From: Sphingomonas jaspsi DSM 18422
Lineage (GTDB): Bacteria > Pseudomonadota > Alphaproteobacteria > Sphingomonadales > Sphingomonadaceae
DNA: 64,000 bases
Direction: 5' to 3'
Assembly (NCBI RefSeq): GCF_000585415.1
Contig: NZ_KK073876.1
Coordinates: 431,810-495,809 of the forward strand
Shown: in pieces, positions 35,634-43,516 of the stretch
How the letters are laid out: each line of letters starts with the position of its first letter
How positions within the stretch are numbered: position 1 is the first letter of the stretch
The notes under the pieces: model-generated
The model's input: only the letters and a program-made list of their open reading frames with translations
The model's database searches: none
What the model was told of the DNA's origin: nothing
Made by a program: the position numbers and the translations under genes

Positions 35634-36152
35634 GTGGACATACGCCACGCCTCGAAGGTGCTTGCCGCCTGCTTCGCCATGTCGCTTTCCGCGGCAGGGC
35701 AGGCTGCGCCCAAGTCGGCGGTCCCCGCCGCAAAGGGGGCCGCGCAGATCGTCCGGCCGCTCACCCTGACGCGCATCGCCGACATGGACTTCGCCATGCT
35801 AGGGGTCACGACCGGCGGGACGGCGACGATCAACCCGGTCAACGGTGCGATGACGGTCAGCGGCGGCCTGGTGCAGCTAGGGGGAGTGCCGTCACCGGCG
35901 CGCTATGTCGGGGCTGCATCCAAGCAGACCGTCGTGAACATTCGCGTACCCAACCAGCCGGTTCTCATCACCCGCGTCGGCGGAACCCAGACGCTCCGCG
36001 TCAGCGCCTTCACGCTCGACGGCCAGGACAAGCGCGCGCTCGCTGCGGCGACCAGCTTCTCCTTTGCCGTGGGGGCGACGATCACCGTCCCGGCGGGGAC
36101 CGTGGAAGGGCTCTATCAAGGCACGATCGACGTCACCGTCCAATATCCCTGA
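35634..36152 (+). CDS. DUF4402 protein, copy 1
   Basis: A 172-residue exported protein with a signal peptide (ASKVLAACFAMSLSAAGQAAP). It then shows the DUF4402 pattern: LTLTRIADMDFAML, repeated Gly/Thr strands and a closing GLYQGTIDVTVQY. DUF4402 proteins resemble spore-coat-U/pilin-like beta sandwiches and are thought to be surface or periplasmic. The start is GTG 35634. It is the most diverged of three tandem paralogues and is separated from the second by 128 bp. Confidence 0.82.
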   Translation: MDIRHASKVLAACFAMSLSAAGQAAPKSAVPAAKGAAQIVRPLTLTRIADMDFAMLGVTTGGTATINPVNGAMTVSGGLVQLGGVPSPARYVGAASKQTVVNIRVPNQPVLITRVGGTQTLRVSAFTLDGQDKRALAAATSFSFAVGATITVPAGTVEGLYQGTIDVTVQYP

Positions 36153-36280
36153 CCGTCCAAAAGCTTAATTTGACGGGTTAATTTATCCCTCACCCGATCT
36201 CTTGAATCGCTGGTGAGTTGTCGCGGCCTATCCTGCCGTCGCGGACCGATGGGTCCCGTGTGGACAGGATTGGATTTGTC

Positions 36281-36790
36281 GTGACCAGATTGACGTGCCT
36301 CCTCGCGGCCGCCGCGTTCGGCCTTGCCATGCCGGCTGAAGCCGCGCCCGTCGCCCCGCCGACGCCGGCGAGCGGCAAGGCGTTGCTGCTGAAGCCGTTG
36401 ACGCTGACCAAGCTCGGCGACCTGTCGTTCGGGACCATCGTCACTTCCAACCTGCCGGGCACCGTCGCCATTCCCGCCGACGGTAGCGCGTCGATCGTCA
36501 CCGGCGGCGTGGCCCATGTCCCGTCGGACACGGGCAGCCGCGCGCGGTTCGCTGGGGCGGGGACGGCGGGCCAGCAGATCATCGTCGTCGCCGACAATCC
36601 GCTGACGCTCAGCAACGGGCTGGGCGATACCGTCAGCGTCCTTGCCATCACGCTGGACGGCCCGAACGTCCGCACGATCGATGCCAGCCGCGCCTTTTTC
36701 GTCAACGTCGGCGGCATCCTCTACGTCGCCGCCAACCAGCCCGAAGGCATCTACCAGGCGACCCTCAACGTCACCGCTTGGTACCTCTGA
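36281..36790 (+). CDS. DUF4402 protein, copy 2
   Basis: A 169-residue exported protein. The signal peptide is TRLTCLLAAAAFGLAMPAEAAP; the mature part starts with KPLTLTKLGDLSFGTIVTS and ends EGIYQATLNVTAWY. The GTG at 36281 gives a normal signal peptide; a TTG at 36218 would add 21 residues. It is closely related to copy 3 across the whole length (both have LTLTKL.DL.FGTI, FAGAG..GQ, DASHAFF-type blocks). Confidence 0.83.
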   Translation: MTRLTCLLAAAAFGLAMPAEAAPVAPPTPASGKALLLKPLTLTKLGDLSFGTIVTSNLPGTVAIPADGSASIVTGGVAHVPSDTGSRARFAGAGTAGQQIIVVADNPLTLSNGLGDTVSVLAITLDGPNVRTIDASRAFFVNVGGILYVAANQPEGIYQATLNVTAWYL

Positions 36791-36828
36791 CGCCAATAAC
36801 AAACCATCTGCTCGGAAAGACCCTCACT

Positions 36829-37335
36829 GTGAAAAAGCTGATTGCGTTCGCCGCAGCGTCGCTGCTTGTCCCGGCTGCAGCCGCCGCCGCGCCGGTTGCC
36901 GCCAATCCCCCGGCCAAGGGCAAGGTGCTGCTGCTGACGCCGCTGACGCTGACCAAACTCAGCGACCTCCACTTCGGCACGATCATCACGTCGCCGACCG
37001 CCGGGACGGTGACCGTTCCGGCCGACGGCAGCGCACCGTCTGCGTCCGGCGGCGTGACGATGGTGGCGTCCGATCCGCCCGTCCTCGCCTACTTCGCCGG
37101 CGCCGGTTCGGTCGGCCAGGACGTGATTATCGCAGTCACCAATCCGGGCACGCTCAGCGACGGTCTGGGCAACACGGTGACGGTCGTGTCGCTCGATATC
37201 GAAGGGTCGACGACCAAGACGATCGACGCCAGCCATGCCTTTTTCTTCCATGTCGGCGGCACGATCCAGGTCGGCGCCGACCAGGCTGACGGCCTTTACC
37301 AGTCCAACTTCGACGTCACCGCCGACTACCAGTAA
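36829..37335 (+). CDS. DUF4402 protein, copy 3
   Basis: A 168-residue exported protein beginning VKKLIAFAAASLLVPAAAAAAP (signal peptide), then LTPLTLTKLSDLHFGTIITS and ending GLYQSNFDVTADYQ. The start is GTG 36829 with GGAAAG upstream; 38 bp separate it from copy 2, so the pair is probably one transcript. The similarity to copy 2 suggests a fairly recent tandem duplication. Confidence 0.85.
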   Translation: MKKLIAFAAASLLVPAAAAAAPVAANPPAKGKVLLLTPLTLTKLSDLHFGTIITSPTAGTVTVPADGSAPSASGGVTMVASDPPVLAYFAGAGSVGQDVIIAVTNPGTLSDGLGNTVTVVSLDIEGSTTKTIDASHAFFFHVGGTIQVGADQADGLYQSNFDVTADYQ

Positions 37336-37391
37336 GGTTATTGGCAGTAAGCCGATTGAAGCGCGCTCGCTGCGTTGCTAGGGCGACGGAC

Positions 37392-37604
37392 ATGAGCGCG
37401 CTTCCTCCGCCCGAAACCATCCGCACCAAGCATCACCGCGTCGCCTGCGACGGCAGCGGCCAGGTCGACGCCGCGCTGGGTCACCCGCGCGTCTATTACC
37501 AGATCGACGATGAAACGGGGTTCGTCGATTGCGGCTATTGCGATCGTCGCTTCATCCTCGAGGGCGGACCGGCCGACGTCGCCGAACCGCCGCAAGCCTC
37601 GTGA
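37392..37604 (+). CDS. zf-CHCC zinc-finger domain protein
   Basis: A 70-residue protein with the zf-CHCC arrangement: a Cys in RVACDGSG, a His in LGHPRVYYQI and the pair CGYC in FVDCGYCDRRFIL. The same domain occurs in the mitochondrial complex I subunit NDUFS6, and bacterial versions are often annotated as uncharacterised zinc fingers. The stop overlaps the tldD start (GTGA). Confidence 0.9.
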   Translation: MSALPPPETIRTKHHRVACDGSGQVDAALGHPRVYYQIDDETGFVDCGYCDRRFILEGGPADVAEPPQAS

Positions 37605-39019
37605 GCGGCGACCCACGCAATTTCCTCTATCGCGGCGATCTCGATCCTGACGCCGCCGAGGCGCTTGCCGCCAAGCATCTTGCCGCCCACGACGACGGCG
37701 AACTTTACCTCCAATATCGCGTGTCCGAAGCGTTCGGGTTCGACGATGGCCGGCTGAAGACCGCCGATTATCATGTCGGCTCGGGCTTCGGCCTGCGCGG
37801 TGTCACGGGCGAAACGACCGCCTTCGCCCACGCCAACGAAATCAGCGCCGCCGCGATCGACCGCGCCGCCCAGACGCTGAAGCTGCTCGATCCCGCCACA
37901 GGCCCGCACGCCGCGCCGCCGCCGCGCACCAACCGTGCGATGTACGGCACCGACGATCCGCTGACGCTGATCCCCTTCGCGAAAAAGGTCGAGCTGTGCC
38001 AGACGATCGACGCCGCCGCCCGCGCCCGCGATCCGCGCGTCGCGCAGGTCAGCGTCAGCCTGTCGGGCAATTGGTCGGTGGTCGAAATCGTGCGCGCCGA
38101 CGGCTTTGTCGCCACCGACGTCCGTCCCTTGGTGCGCCTCAACGTGTCGATCGTCGCCAAGCAGGGCGACCGCCGCGAAACCGGCAGTTTCGGCATCGGC
38201 GGCCGCTATCTCTACGACAGCCTGTTCGAGCCTGCGACCTGGAACCGCGCGATCGACGAGGCGCTGGCCCAGGCGCTGGTCAACCTTGAAAGCGTCGCGG
38301 CCCCGGCGGGCGAAATGCCGGTGGTGCTCGGTCCCGGCTGGTGCGGCGTGCTGCTGCACGAAGCGGTCGGCCATGGGCTGGAAGGCGATTTCAACCGCAA
38401 GGGCACATCGGCCTTTTCCGGCCGGATCGGCGAACGCGTCGCCGCGCCGGGCGTCACCGTCATCGACGAGGGCGCGATCGAAAACCGGCGCGGATCGCTC
38501 AGCATCGACGATGAAGGCACGCCCACGGGGCGCACCGTGCTGATCGAGGACGGCATCCTCAAGGGCTATATGCAGGACCGGATGAACGCCCGGCTGATGG
38601 GGATGGAGCCGACCGGCAACGGCCGACGCGAAAGCTTCGCCCATGCGCCGATGCCGCGCATGACCAACACCTTCATGCTGGGCGGCAAGGACGATCCGGC
38701 CGAGCTGATTACCCGGGTGCCCAACGGCATTTATTGCAAGAGCTTCGGCGGTGGGCAGGTCGACATCACCAGCGGCAAGTTCGTCTTCAGCTGCACCGAA
38801 GCCTACAAGATCGAAGGCGGCAAGATCGGCGCGCCGATCAAGGGCGCGACGCTGATCGGCGACGGCCCGACCGTGCTGACCCGGGTCAAGGGCATCGGCA
38901 ACGACATGGCGCTCGACGAAGGCGTCGGCATTTGCGGGAAGGGCGGCCAGTCGGTCCCGGCCGGTGTCGGTCAGCCGTCGCTGCTGATCGACGGGATCAC
39001 GGTCGGAGGCACGGCCTGA
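37601..39019 (+). CDS. tldD: Metalloprotease TldD
   Basis: Large subunit of the TldD/TldE zinc protease that trims peptides such as microcin B17 precursors and CcdA. The 472-residue protein has the metal motif H253-E-A-V-G-H258 in LLHEAVGHGLEGD and the late FSCTEAYKIEGGKI strand region. The start is GTG 37601, coupled to the zinc-finger gene. A tldE partner is not in the window. Confidence 0.95.
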   Translation: MSGDPRNFLYRGDLDPDAAEALAAKHLAAHDDGELYLQYRVSEAFGFDDGRLKTADYHVGSGFGLRGVTGETTAFAHANEISAAAIDRAAQTLKLLDPATGPHAAPPPRTNRAMYGTDDPLTLIPFAKKVELCQTIDAAARARDPRVAQVSVSLSGNWSVVEIVRADGFVATDVRPLVRLNVSIVAKQGDRRETGSFGIGGRYLYDSLFEPATWNRAIDEALAQALVNLESVAAPAGEMPVVLGPGWCGVLLHEAVGHGLEGDFNRKGTSAFSGRIGERVAAPGVTVIDEGAIENRRGSLSIDDEGTPTGRTVLIEDGILKGYMQDRMNARLMGMEPTGNGRRESFAHAPMPRMTNTFMLGGKDDPAELITRVPNGIYCKSFGGGQVDITSGKFVFSCTEAYKIEGGKIGAPIKGATLIGDGPTVLTRVKGIGNDMALDEGVGICGKGGQSVPAGVGQPSLLIDGITVGGTA

Positions 39020-39219
39020 GCCTCGTCGAGCTGGCGCGCTTCGGGACGCGGGTCGAAGCCGACCTGGCGCGACTGGCGCTTGAGGCGGAGGGCATCGGCG
39101 CCGTGCTGATGGATACCGAAGCGAACAGCTTCTTCGGCGGCGGCGGTCTCATCGGTGTGCGGCTGATGGTCCTCGACGACGATGTCGACGAAGCGCGGAG
39201 GATCCTCGCCGAAAATTAG
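39016..39219 (+). CDS. DUF2007 (putative signal-transducing) protein with apparent CTG start
   Basis: A 67-residue protein with the DUF2007 pattern: VELARFGTRVEADLARLALE, a short strand AVLMDTEAN and VRLMVLDDDVDEARRIL. No ATG, GTG or TTG exists near the domain start. A CTG at 39016-39018 overlaps the tldD stop as CTGA and has GGAGG at 39005-39009, 6 nt upstream, so I take CTG as the start. Starting at the only internal ATG (about 39106) would cut the domain in half. Confidence 0.8.
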   Translation: MSLVELARFGTRVEADLARLALEAEGIGAVLMDTEANSFFGGGGLIGVRLMVLDDDVDEARRILAEN

Positions 39220-39635
39220 GTGCGGATAAGGTGCGCGACCGGCGCGAGGCTGAAGCCCGCGCTTTCGGCGCAGCGTTCCAGCTCCTCGCGCGGGGTGCCG
39301 TCCTCGCTCTTCGCGACCGCCCAGGCCAGGGTCGACCGATTGCCGGAACGGCAGAAGGCGAACAGTTTGCCGCCCGCCGCTTCCGCCTCGTTGATCGCTT
39401 CGCGCATCGCCTCCACATCGCTCGGCCCCATGCCGCGCGCGATGGGAATGTGGCGATAGGCGAGACCCGCGGCCTCAGCGGCCGCCTCGATCTCGTCGCT
39501 CGGCGGCTGGCCTTCGTCTTCGTCGTCCGGGCGGTTGTTGACGATGTGCGTCACGCCCATCGCTTTCAGGCGCTCAACGTCCTCGGCTGTAATCTGGCCG
39601 TTGACCAGCGTCCGTTCATCCAGCTGCTTCTGCAT
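39216..39635 (-). CDS. DUF442 / TIGR01244 family phosphatase or sulfurtransferase
   Basis: A 139-residue protein with the Cys loop FCRSGNRS at about residue 94-101, which resembles dual-specificity phosphatase or rhodanese active sites, and the family-wide VTHIVNNRPDDEDEGQP. Related domains occur fused to Blh beta-lactamase-like sulfide enzymes, so a link to sulfur handling is possible. It partly overlaps recQ: its start at 39635 lies 20 nt inside the recQ 3' end. Confidence 0.87.
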   Translation of the reverse strand: MQKQLDERTLVNGQITAEDVERLKAMGVTHIVNNRPDDEDEGQPPSDEIEAAAEAAGLAYRHIPIARGMGPSDVEAMREAINEAEAAGGKLFAFCRSGNRSTLAWAVAKSEDGTPREELERCAESAGFSLAPVAHLIRT

Positions 39636-41454
39636 GTCCCGTCTCCATCGCCTCGGCCAGCGCCGCGAGCAGCGACTCGCCGTGCCGCTCCAGCTTGGTA
39701 TCGCCGATCCCTTCGATGGCGGAAAGCTCGGAAAGGGACTTCGGTTTCATCGCGGCGACCGCGCGCAACGTCGAATCGTGGAAAATGACATAAGGCGGGA
39801 CGCCCTGCTCCTTGGCCCTATCGCGGCGCCACGCCCGCAATGCCTCGAATAACGGGTCGTGCGGATACTCCTCGCCGCCCTTCCGCCGTGCCTTCGACCG
39901 CTTCGGCGGAACGGCGATGACCAGCGTCTCTTCGCCCTTCAGGACCGCTTTCGCGCCCGGCCCGAAACTGAGGCCCCCATAATCGTCGGCGCGCAGTGCG
40001 TCGCGGGCGAGCAGGCTGCGCGCCACGGGGCGGACCAGCGCCAGCTCCTCGGCGTTCATGATGCCGAACACGCTCAACCGGTCATGGCCGAACTGTCGCA
40101 CCTTTTCACTGTCGTCCCCGCCCAGCACGGCGGCAAGGTGCGCGACGCCGAAGCGCATTTCGGTGCGGAAGGCGGCGCTGAGCAGCTTCTGCGCGACCGT
40201 GGTCACGTCGATCGTCGCGGGCGGGTCGAGGCAATTGTCGCAATTGCCACAGGTCGCGGGCGGTTCTTCGCCGAAGTGGCGCAGCAGGATCGCACGGCGG
40301 CACGTCGCGGCCTCGACGAAAGCGGCCAGTGCATTCAGCCGGTCGCGTTCCCCCGCACGTCGGTCGGGCTCGACCTCTGTCTCGATGCGGCGGCGGGCGC
40401 GGGCGAAATCCTCCGCGCCCCAGAACAGCCAGGCTTCGGCCGGGTCGCCGTCGCGGCCCGCGCGGCCGGTTTCCTGATAATAGGCTTCGATCGATTTGGG
40501 GATACCGGCATGCGCCACGAAGCGAACGTCGGGCTTGTCGATCCCCATGCCGAAGGCGACGGTCGCGGCCATCACCATCTCTTCGCTGTCGACGAAAGCG
40601 CGCTGATTGCGCTGGCGGACGCCGCCGTCCAGCCCGGCATGATAGGCGCGCACCTCGCGTCCGTTCGACAATTGCTCGGCCAGCTTCTCGGTACCGTTGC
40701 GGCTCGGCGCATAGACGATGCCCGGTCCGGGCTGGGCCTTCATCAGCGACTTGAGCTGGCTCGGCAGGCCGTCGCGCGGGCGGACATGGTAGCGGATGTT
40801 GGGCCGGTCGAACCCGGCGACGATGAGGCCGTCGTGCGGTATGCCAAGCTGGACGAGGATATCCTCGCGCGTCCGCCGGTCGGCGGTCGCGGTCAGCGCG
40901 AGGCGCGGCACGTCGCGGTGCTGGTCGAGCAACGGCAACAGCCCGCGATAATCGGGGCGGAAATCATGCCCCCATTCGCTGACGCAATGCGCCTCGTCGA
41001 TGGCGAACAGCGCGATGTGCGCTTCCTCCATCAGCCGCGCGAAGCCCTCGGTCGTCGCCCGCTCGGGCGCGACGTAGAGCAGGTCGAGCTGCCCGTCGCG
41101 CAGCGCATCGCGGATGGCGCGGGGGTCTGCGCTTAAGGACGTCAGCGCGGCGGCGCGAATGCCGAACCCCTCAGCCGATCGCACCTGATCTTCCATCAGC
41201 GCGATCAGCGGGGAGATGACGATGCCGGTCCCGTGTCGGGCGAGTGCGCCGATCTGGTAGGTCAGCGACTTGCCCGCCCCGGTCGGCATCACCGCCAGCG
41301 TGTGGCTGCCCGCGACCGCGCGATCGACGACCTCCTCCTGCACCCCGCGAAAGGCGGAAAATCCGAAGCGGTCGTGGAGGAGTTGATGCACGCGTGACAC
41401 GCCCCGCCTATCGAGTGTGCGGCCATGCGATGCAAGGGTTGCGTGGGGAGTCAT
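39616..41454 (-). CDS. recQ: ATP-dependent DNA helicase RecQ
   Basis: 3'-5' helicase of recombination and fork repair, 612 residues. Walker A is VMPTGAGKSL, the DExH box is AIDEAHCVSEWGHDFRPDY, followed by helicase motifs V-VI (QETGRAGRDG). The zinc cluster is in ATCRR...CGNCDNC, then a winged helix and a C-terminal HRDC domain (LRAWRRDRAKEQGVPPYVIF). The start is uncertain: ATG 41454 or GTG 41400, where the family similarity begins. Confidence 0.95.
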   Translation of the reverse strand: MTPHATLASHGRTLDRRGVSRVHQLLHDRFGFSAFRGVQEEVVDRAVAGSHTLAVMPTGAGKSLTYQIGALARHGTGIVISPLIALMEDQVRSAEGFGIRAAALTSLSADPRAIRDALRDGQLDLLYVAPERATTEGFARLMEEAHIALFAIDEAHCVSEWGHDFRPDYRGLLPLLDQHRDVPRLALTATADRRTREDILVQLGIPHDGLIVAGFDRPNIRYHVRPRDGLPSQLKSLMKAQPGPGIVYAPSRNGTEKLAEQLSNGREVRAYHAGLDGGVRQRNQRAFVDSEEMVMAATVAFGMGIDKPDVRFVAHAGIPKSIEAYYQETGRAGRDGDPAEAWLFWGAEDFARARRRIETEVEPDRRAGERDRLNALAAFVEAATCRRAILLRHFGEEPPATCGNCDNCLDPPATIDVTTVAQKLLSAAFRTEMRFGVAHLAAVLGGDDSEKVRQFGHDRLSVFGIMNAEELALVRPVARSLLARDALRADDYGGLSFGPGAKAVLKGEETLVIAVPPKRSKARRKGGEEYPHDPLFEALRAWRRDRAKEQGVPPYVIFHDSTLRAVAAMKPKSLSELSAIEGIGDTKLERHGESLLAALAEAMETGHAEAAG

Positions 41455-41475
41455 CGACCTGCCAAGGGTAGGCCA

Positions 41476-42924
41476 ATGACTGTCAGCGTAGATATGGGCA
41501 CCGGCCCCAATGGCCAGCCCGTTTCAATGGACCTGGAAGAATTGCTCGCCACCCGTTTGCTCGTCCAGGGCAATTCGGGCAGCGGCAAGTCGCACCTGCT
41601 GCGCCGCCTGCTCGAAAAAAGCGCGGGCGAGGTGCAGCAGATCGTCATTGATCCCGAAGGCGACTTCGTCACGCTCGCCGACAAATATGGCCATGTCCCA
41701 GTCGAGGCCGCCGATCATAGCGAAAAGGATATCGCCCGCCTCGCGGCCCGCATCCGCGAGCATCGTGCGAGCGTAGTGCTGAGCCTCGAAGGGCTGGAGG
41801 CGGAAGGGCAGATGCGCTGCGCGGCCGCCTTCCTGATGGGGCTGTTCGATGCCCCGCGCGACCATTGGTACCCGGCGCTGGTGGTGGTCGACGAGGCCCA
41901 ACTATTCGCGCCTTCGGGCGGCGGCGAAGTGGCGGAGGAAGTCCGCCGCGCATCGTTGTCGGCCATGACCAACCTGATGTGCCGTGGCCGCAAGCGTGGG
42001 CTGGCCGGTGTCATCGCCACCCAGCGGCTCGCCAAGCTGGCCAAGAATGTCGCCGCCGAAGCGTCCAACTTCCTGATGGGCCGCACCTTCCTCGACATCG
42101 ACATGGCCCGCGCCGCCGACCTGCTCGGCATGGAGCGGCGCCAGGCCGAGGCCATCCGCGACCTTCCGCGCGGCACCTTCCTCGCGCTCGGCCCCGCCGT
42201 CGCGCGGCGTCCGGTGGCCGTGGCGATCGGGCCGGTGGAAACGCAGGCGCGATCGATGAGCCCCAAGCTGGTGCCATTACCCACCGCGCCCGCCGAGGAT
42301 CTGCAGGGATTGCTGTTCGCCAAGTCCGACGTGCCCGAACCGGTCGCGCTTGCCGCCCCGCCGCCGCCGCGCGCATTGCCGTCCGAAGCGCTGCTCAATG
42401 CGATGGCCAGCGCCATGCCCAAGCGCGCCGAGGCGATGCCCGCCAAGTCGGACCAGGAAACCGCGACCATCGTCGCCGACGTGCTGCGCGCCATCGTCGA
42501 GGACCCGGACAGCGGTGCGCGCTCGGGATCGGTGCTGTTCCAGGATTTCACCGTGCGCTGCCGAATGGGCGGGCTTGCCAGGCCGCCGCTCGACCTCGCG
42601 GGGTTCACCCGCCGCCTGTCGATGGCGCGGGCGGGGATTTTCGACGAGGCCGACGATAGCTGGGCGTCGGCGCTGGAGGCCGCCTCGCTGCTCCCCGACG
42701 ACATGCTCGGCCCCTTCCTGCTGGTCGCCCGCGCCGCGCGCGAAGGCGCGCCCTGTCCCAGCGACGAAGCCATCGCGGCGAGCTATGGCACCGCCAGCCT
42801 AGGCCGCGCCCGCCGCCTTCTCCAATATATCGAAACCCGCGAACTCATCGTGACGCGAGTGGACCTGGCGGGGAAGCGGAGTATTGCGATTCCGCGATTG
42901 GGGTGGTCGACGGCGGCGGCTTAG
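41476..42924 (+). CDS. HerA/DUF87-like ATP-binding protein
   Basis: A 482-residue FtsK/HerA superfamily ATPase. Walker A is QGNSGSGKSHLLRRLL at about residue 31-46 and Walker B is VVVDEAQLFAP, with a late GVIATQRLAKL motif. The C-terminal ~200 residues are helical and Ala-rich. Such ATPases may move DNA. It lies divergent to recQ with only 21 bp between starts. Confidence 0.86.
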   Translation: MTVSVDMGTGPNGQPVSMDLEELLATRLLVQGNSGSGKSHLLRRLLEKSAGEVQQIVIDPEGDFVTLADKYGHVPVEAADHSEKDIARLAARIREHRASVVLSLEGLEAEGQMRCAAAFLMGLFDAPRDHWYPALVVVDEAQLFAPSGGGEVAEEVRRASLSAMTNLMCRGRKRGLAGVIATQRLAKLAKNVAAEASNFLMGRTFLDIDMARAADLLGMERRQAEAIRDLPRGTFLALGPAVARRPVAVAIGPVETQARSMSPKLVPLPTAPAEDLQGLLFAKSDVPEPVALAAPPPPRALPSEALLNAMASAMPKRAEAMPAKSDQETATIVADVLRAIVEDPDSGARSGSVLFQDFTVRCRMGGLARPPLDLAGFTRRLSMARAGIFDEADDSWASALEAASLLPDDMLGPFLLVARAAREGAPCPSDEAIAASYGTASLGRARRLLQYIETRELIVTRVDLAGKRSIAIPRLGWSTAAA

Positions 42925-43454
42925 TTCTGATCTCTAGGGCCGGCCGCATATTTAGCGGCCGCGGCAGTTTTTACTCTGTAACCGTCGGGCGTCCGGACCA
43001 AATCTTCAACCAATGGAATACCGCCGTTTGGCATAATTGGTAGCGAGGCGGTGGCAGGCCACTGACGTTTCATGTCAGCCACTAGATTGTCCCGAAGCCG
43101 ATTAGAAAGCGCTTGATCTTGGCCAAGCGAGAACGTGACCCAAACGCGCCCAATATTGTCCCGAAAATCCATGGCAGAAACGAGCGCCTCTTCATCGTTC
43201 TTGCCACGCCATATCGCTGCATTGAACGTAATCGGAGAAACCTCAGACAGGGATCTAAGTTCGTCGGCCGTAGCTGAATCGACGTGCAGACCTTCCTTCT
43301 CAGCCGCCGCCGACATTACATCAACAAAGCGCGCCTTATCGTCCGGGGTTGGCAACGGAACCTCATATGCCGCGACGGTTCTTGCCCAGTCGGGCTGCTC
43401 CGCGACCCCGCAGGCGGCTAATACGACAAACAACAAATGGAAAGGTCGGCGCAT
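42921..43454 (-). CDS. Putative lipoprotein, unknown function, lower GC
   Basis: A 177-residue protein with a hydrophobic start and lipobox LLFVVLAACG (Cys15), then a soluble domain (TPDDKARFVDVMSAAAEKEG, DFRDNIGRVWVTFSLGQD). I do not recognise a family. The DNA here is clearly poorer in GC and its codons less biased than in both neighbours, suggesting acquisition. It converges on the HerA-like gene with a 4-nt overlap. Confidence 0.7.
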   Translation of the reverse strand: MRRPFHLLFVVLAACGVAEQPDWARTVAAYEVPLPTPDDKARFVDVMSAAAEKEGLHVDSATADELRSLSEVSPITFNAAIWRGKNDEEALVSAMDFRDNIGRVWVTFSLGQDQALSNRLRDNLVADMKRQWPATASLPIMPNGGIPLVEDLVRTPDGYRVKTAAAAKYAAGPRDQN

Positions 43455-43516
43455 CGTTGGTTGGATTGGACATTATCGGGTGAGGGTCAATTGCAATGAG
43501 GACTGACCTCGTTGAA

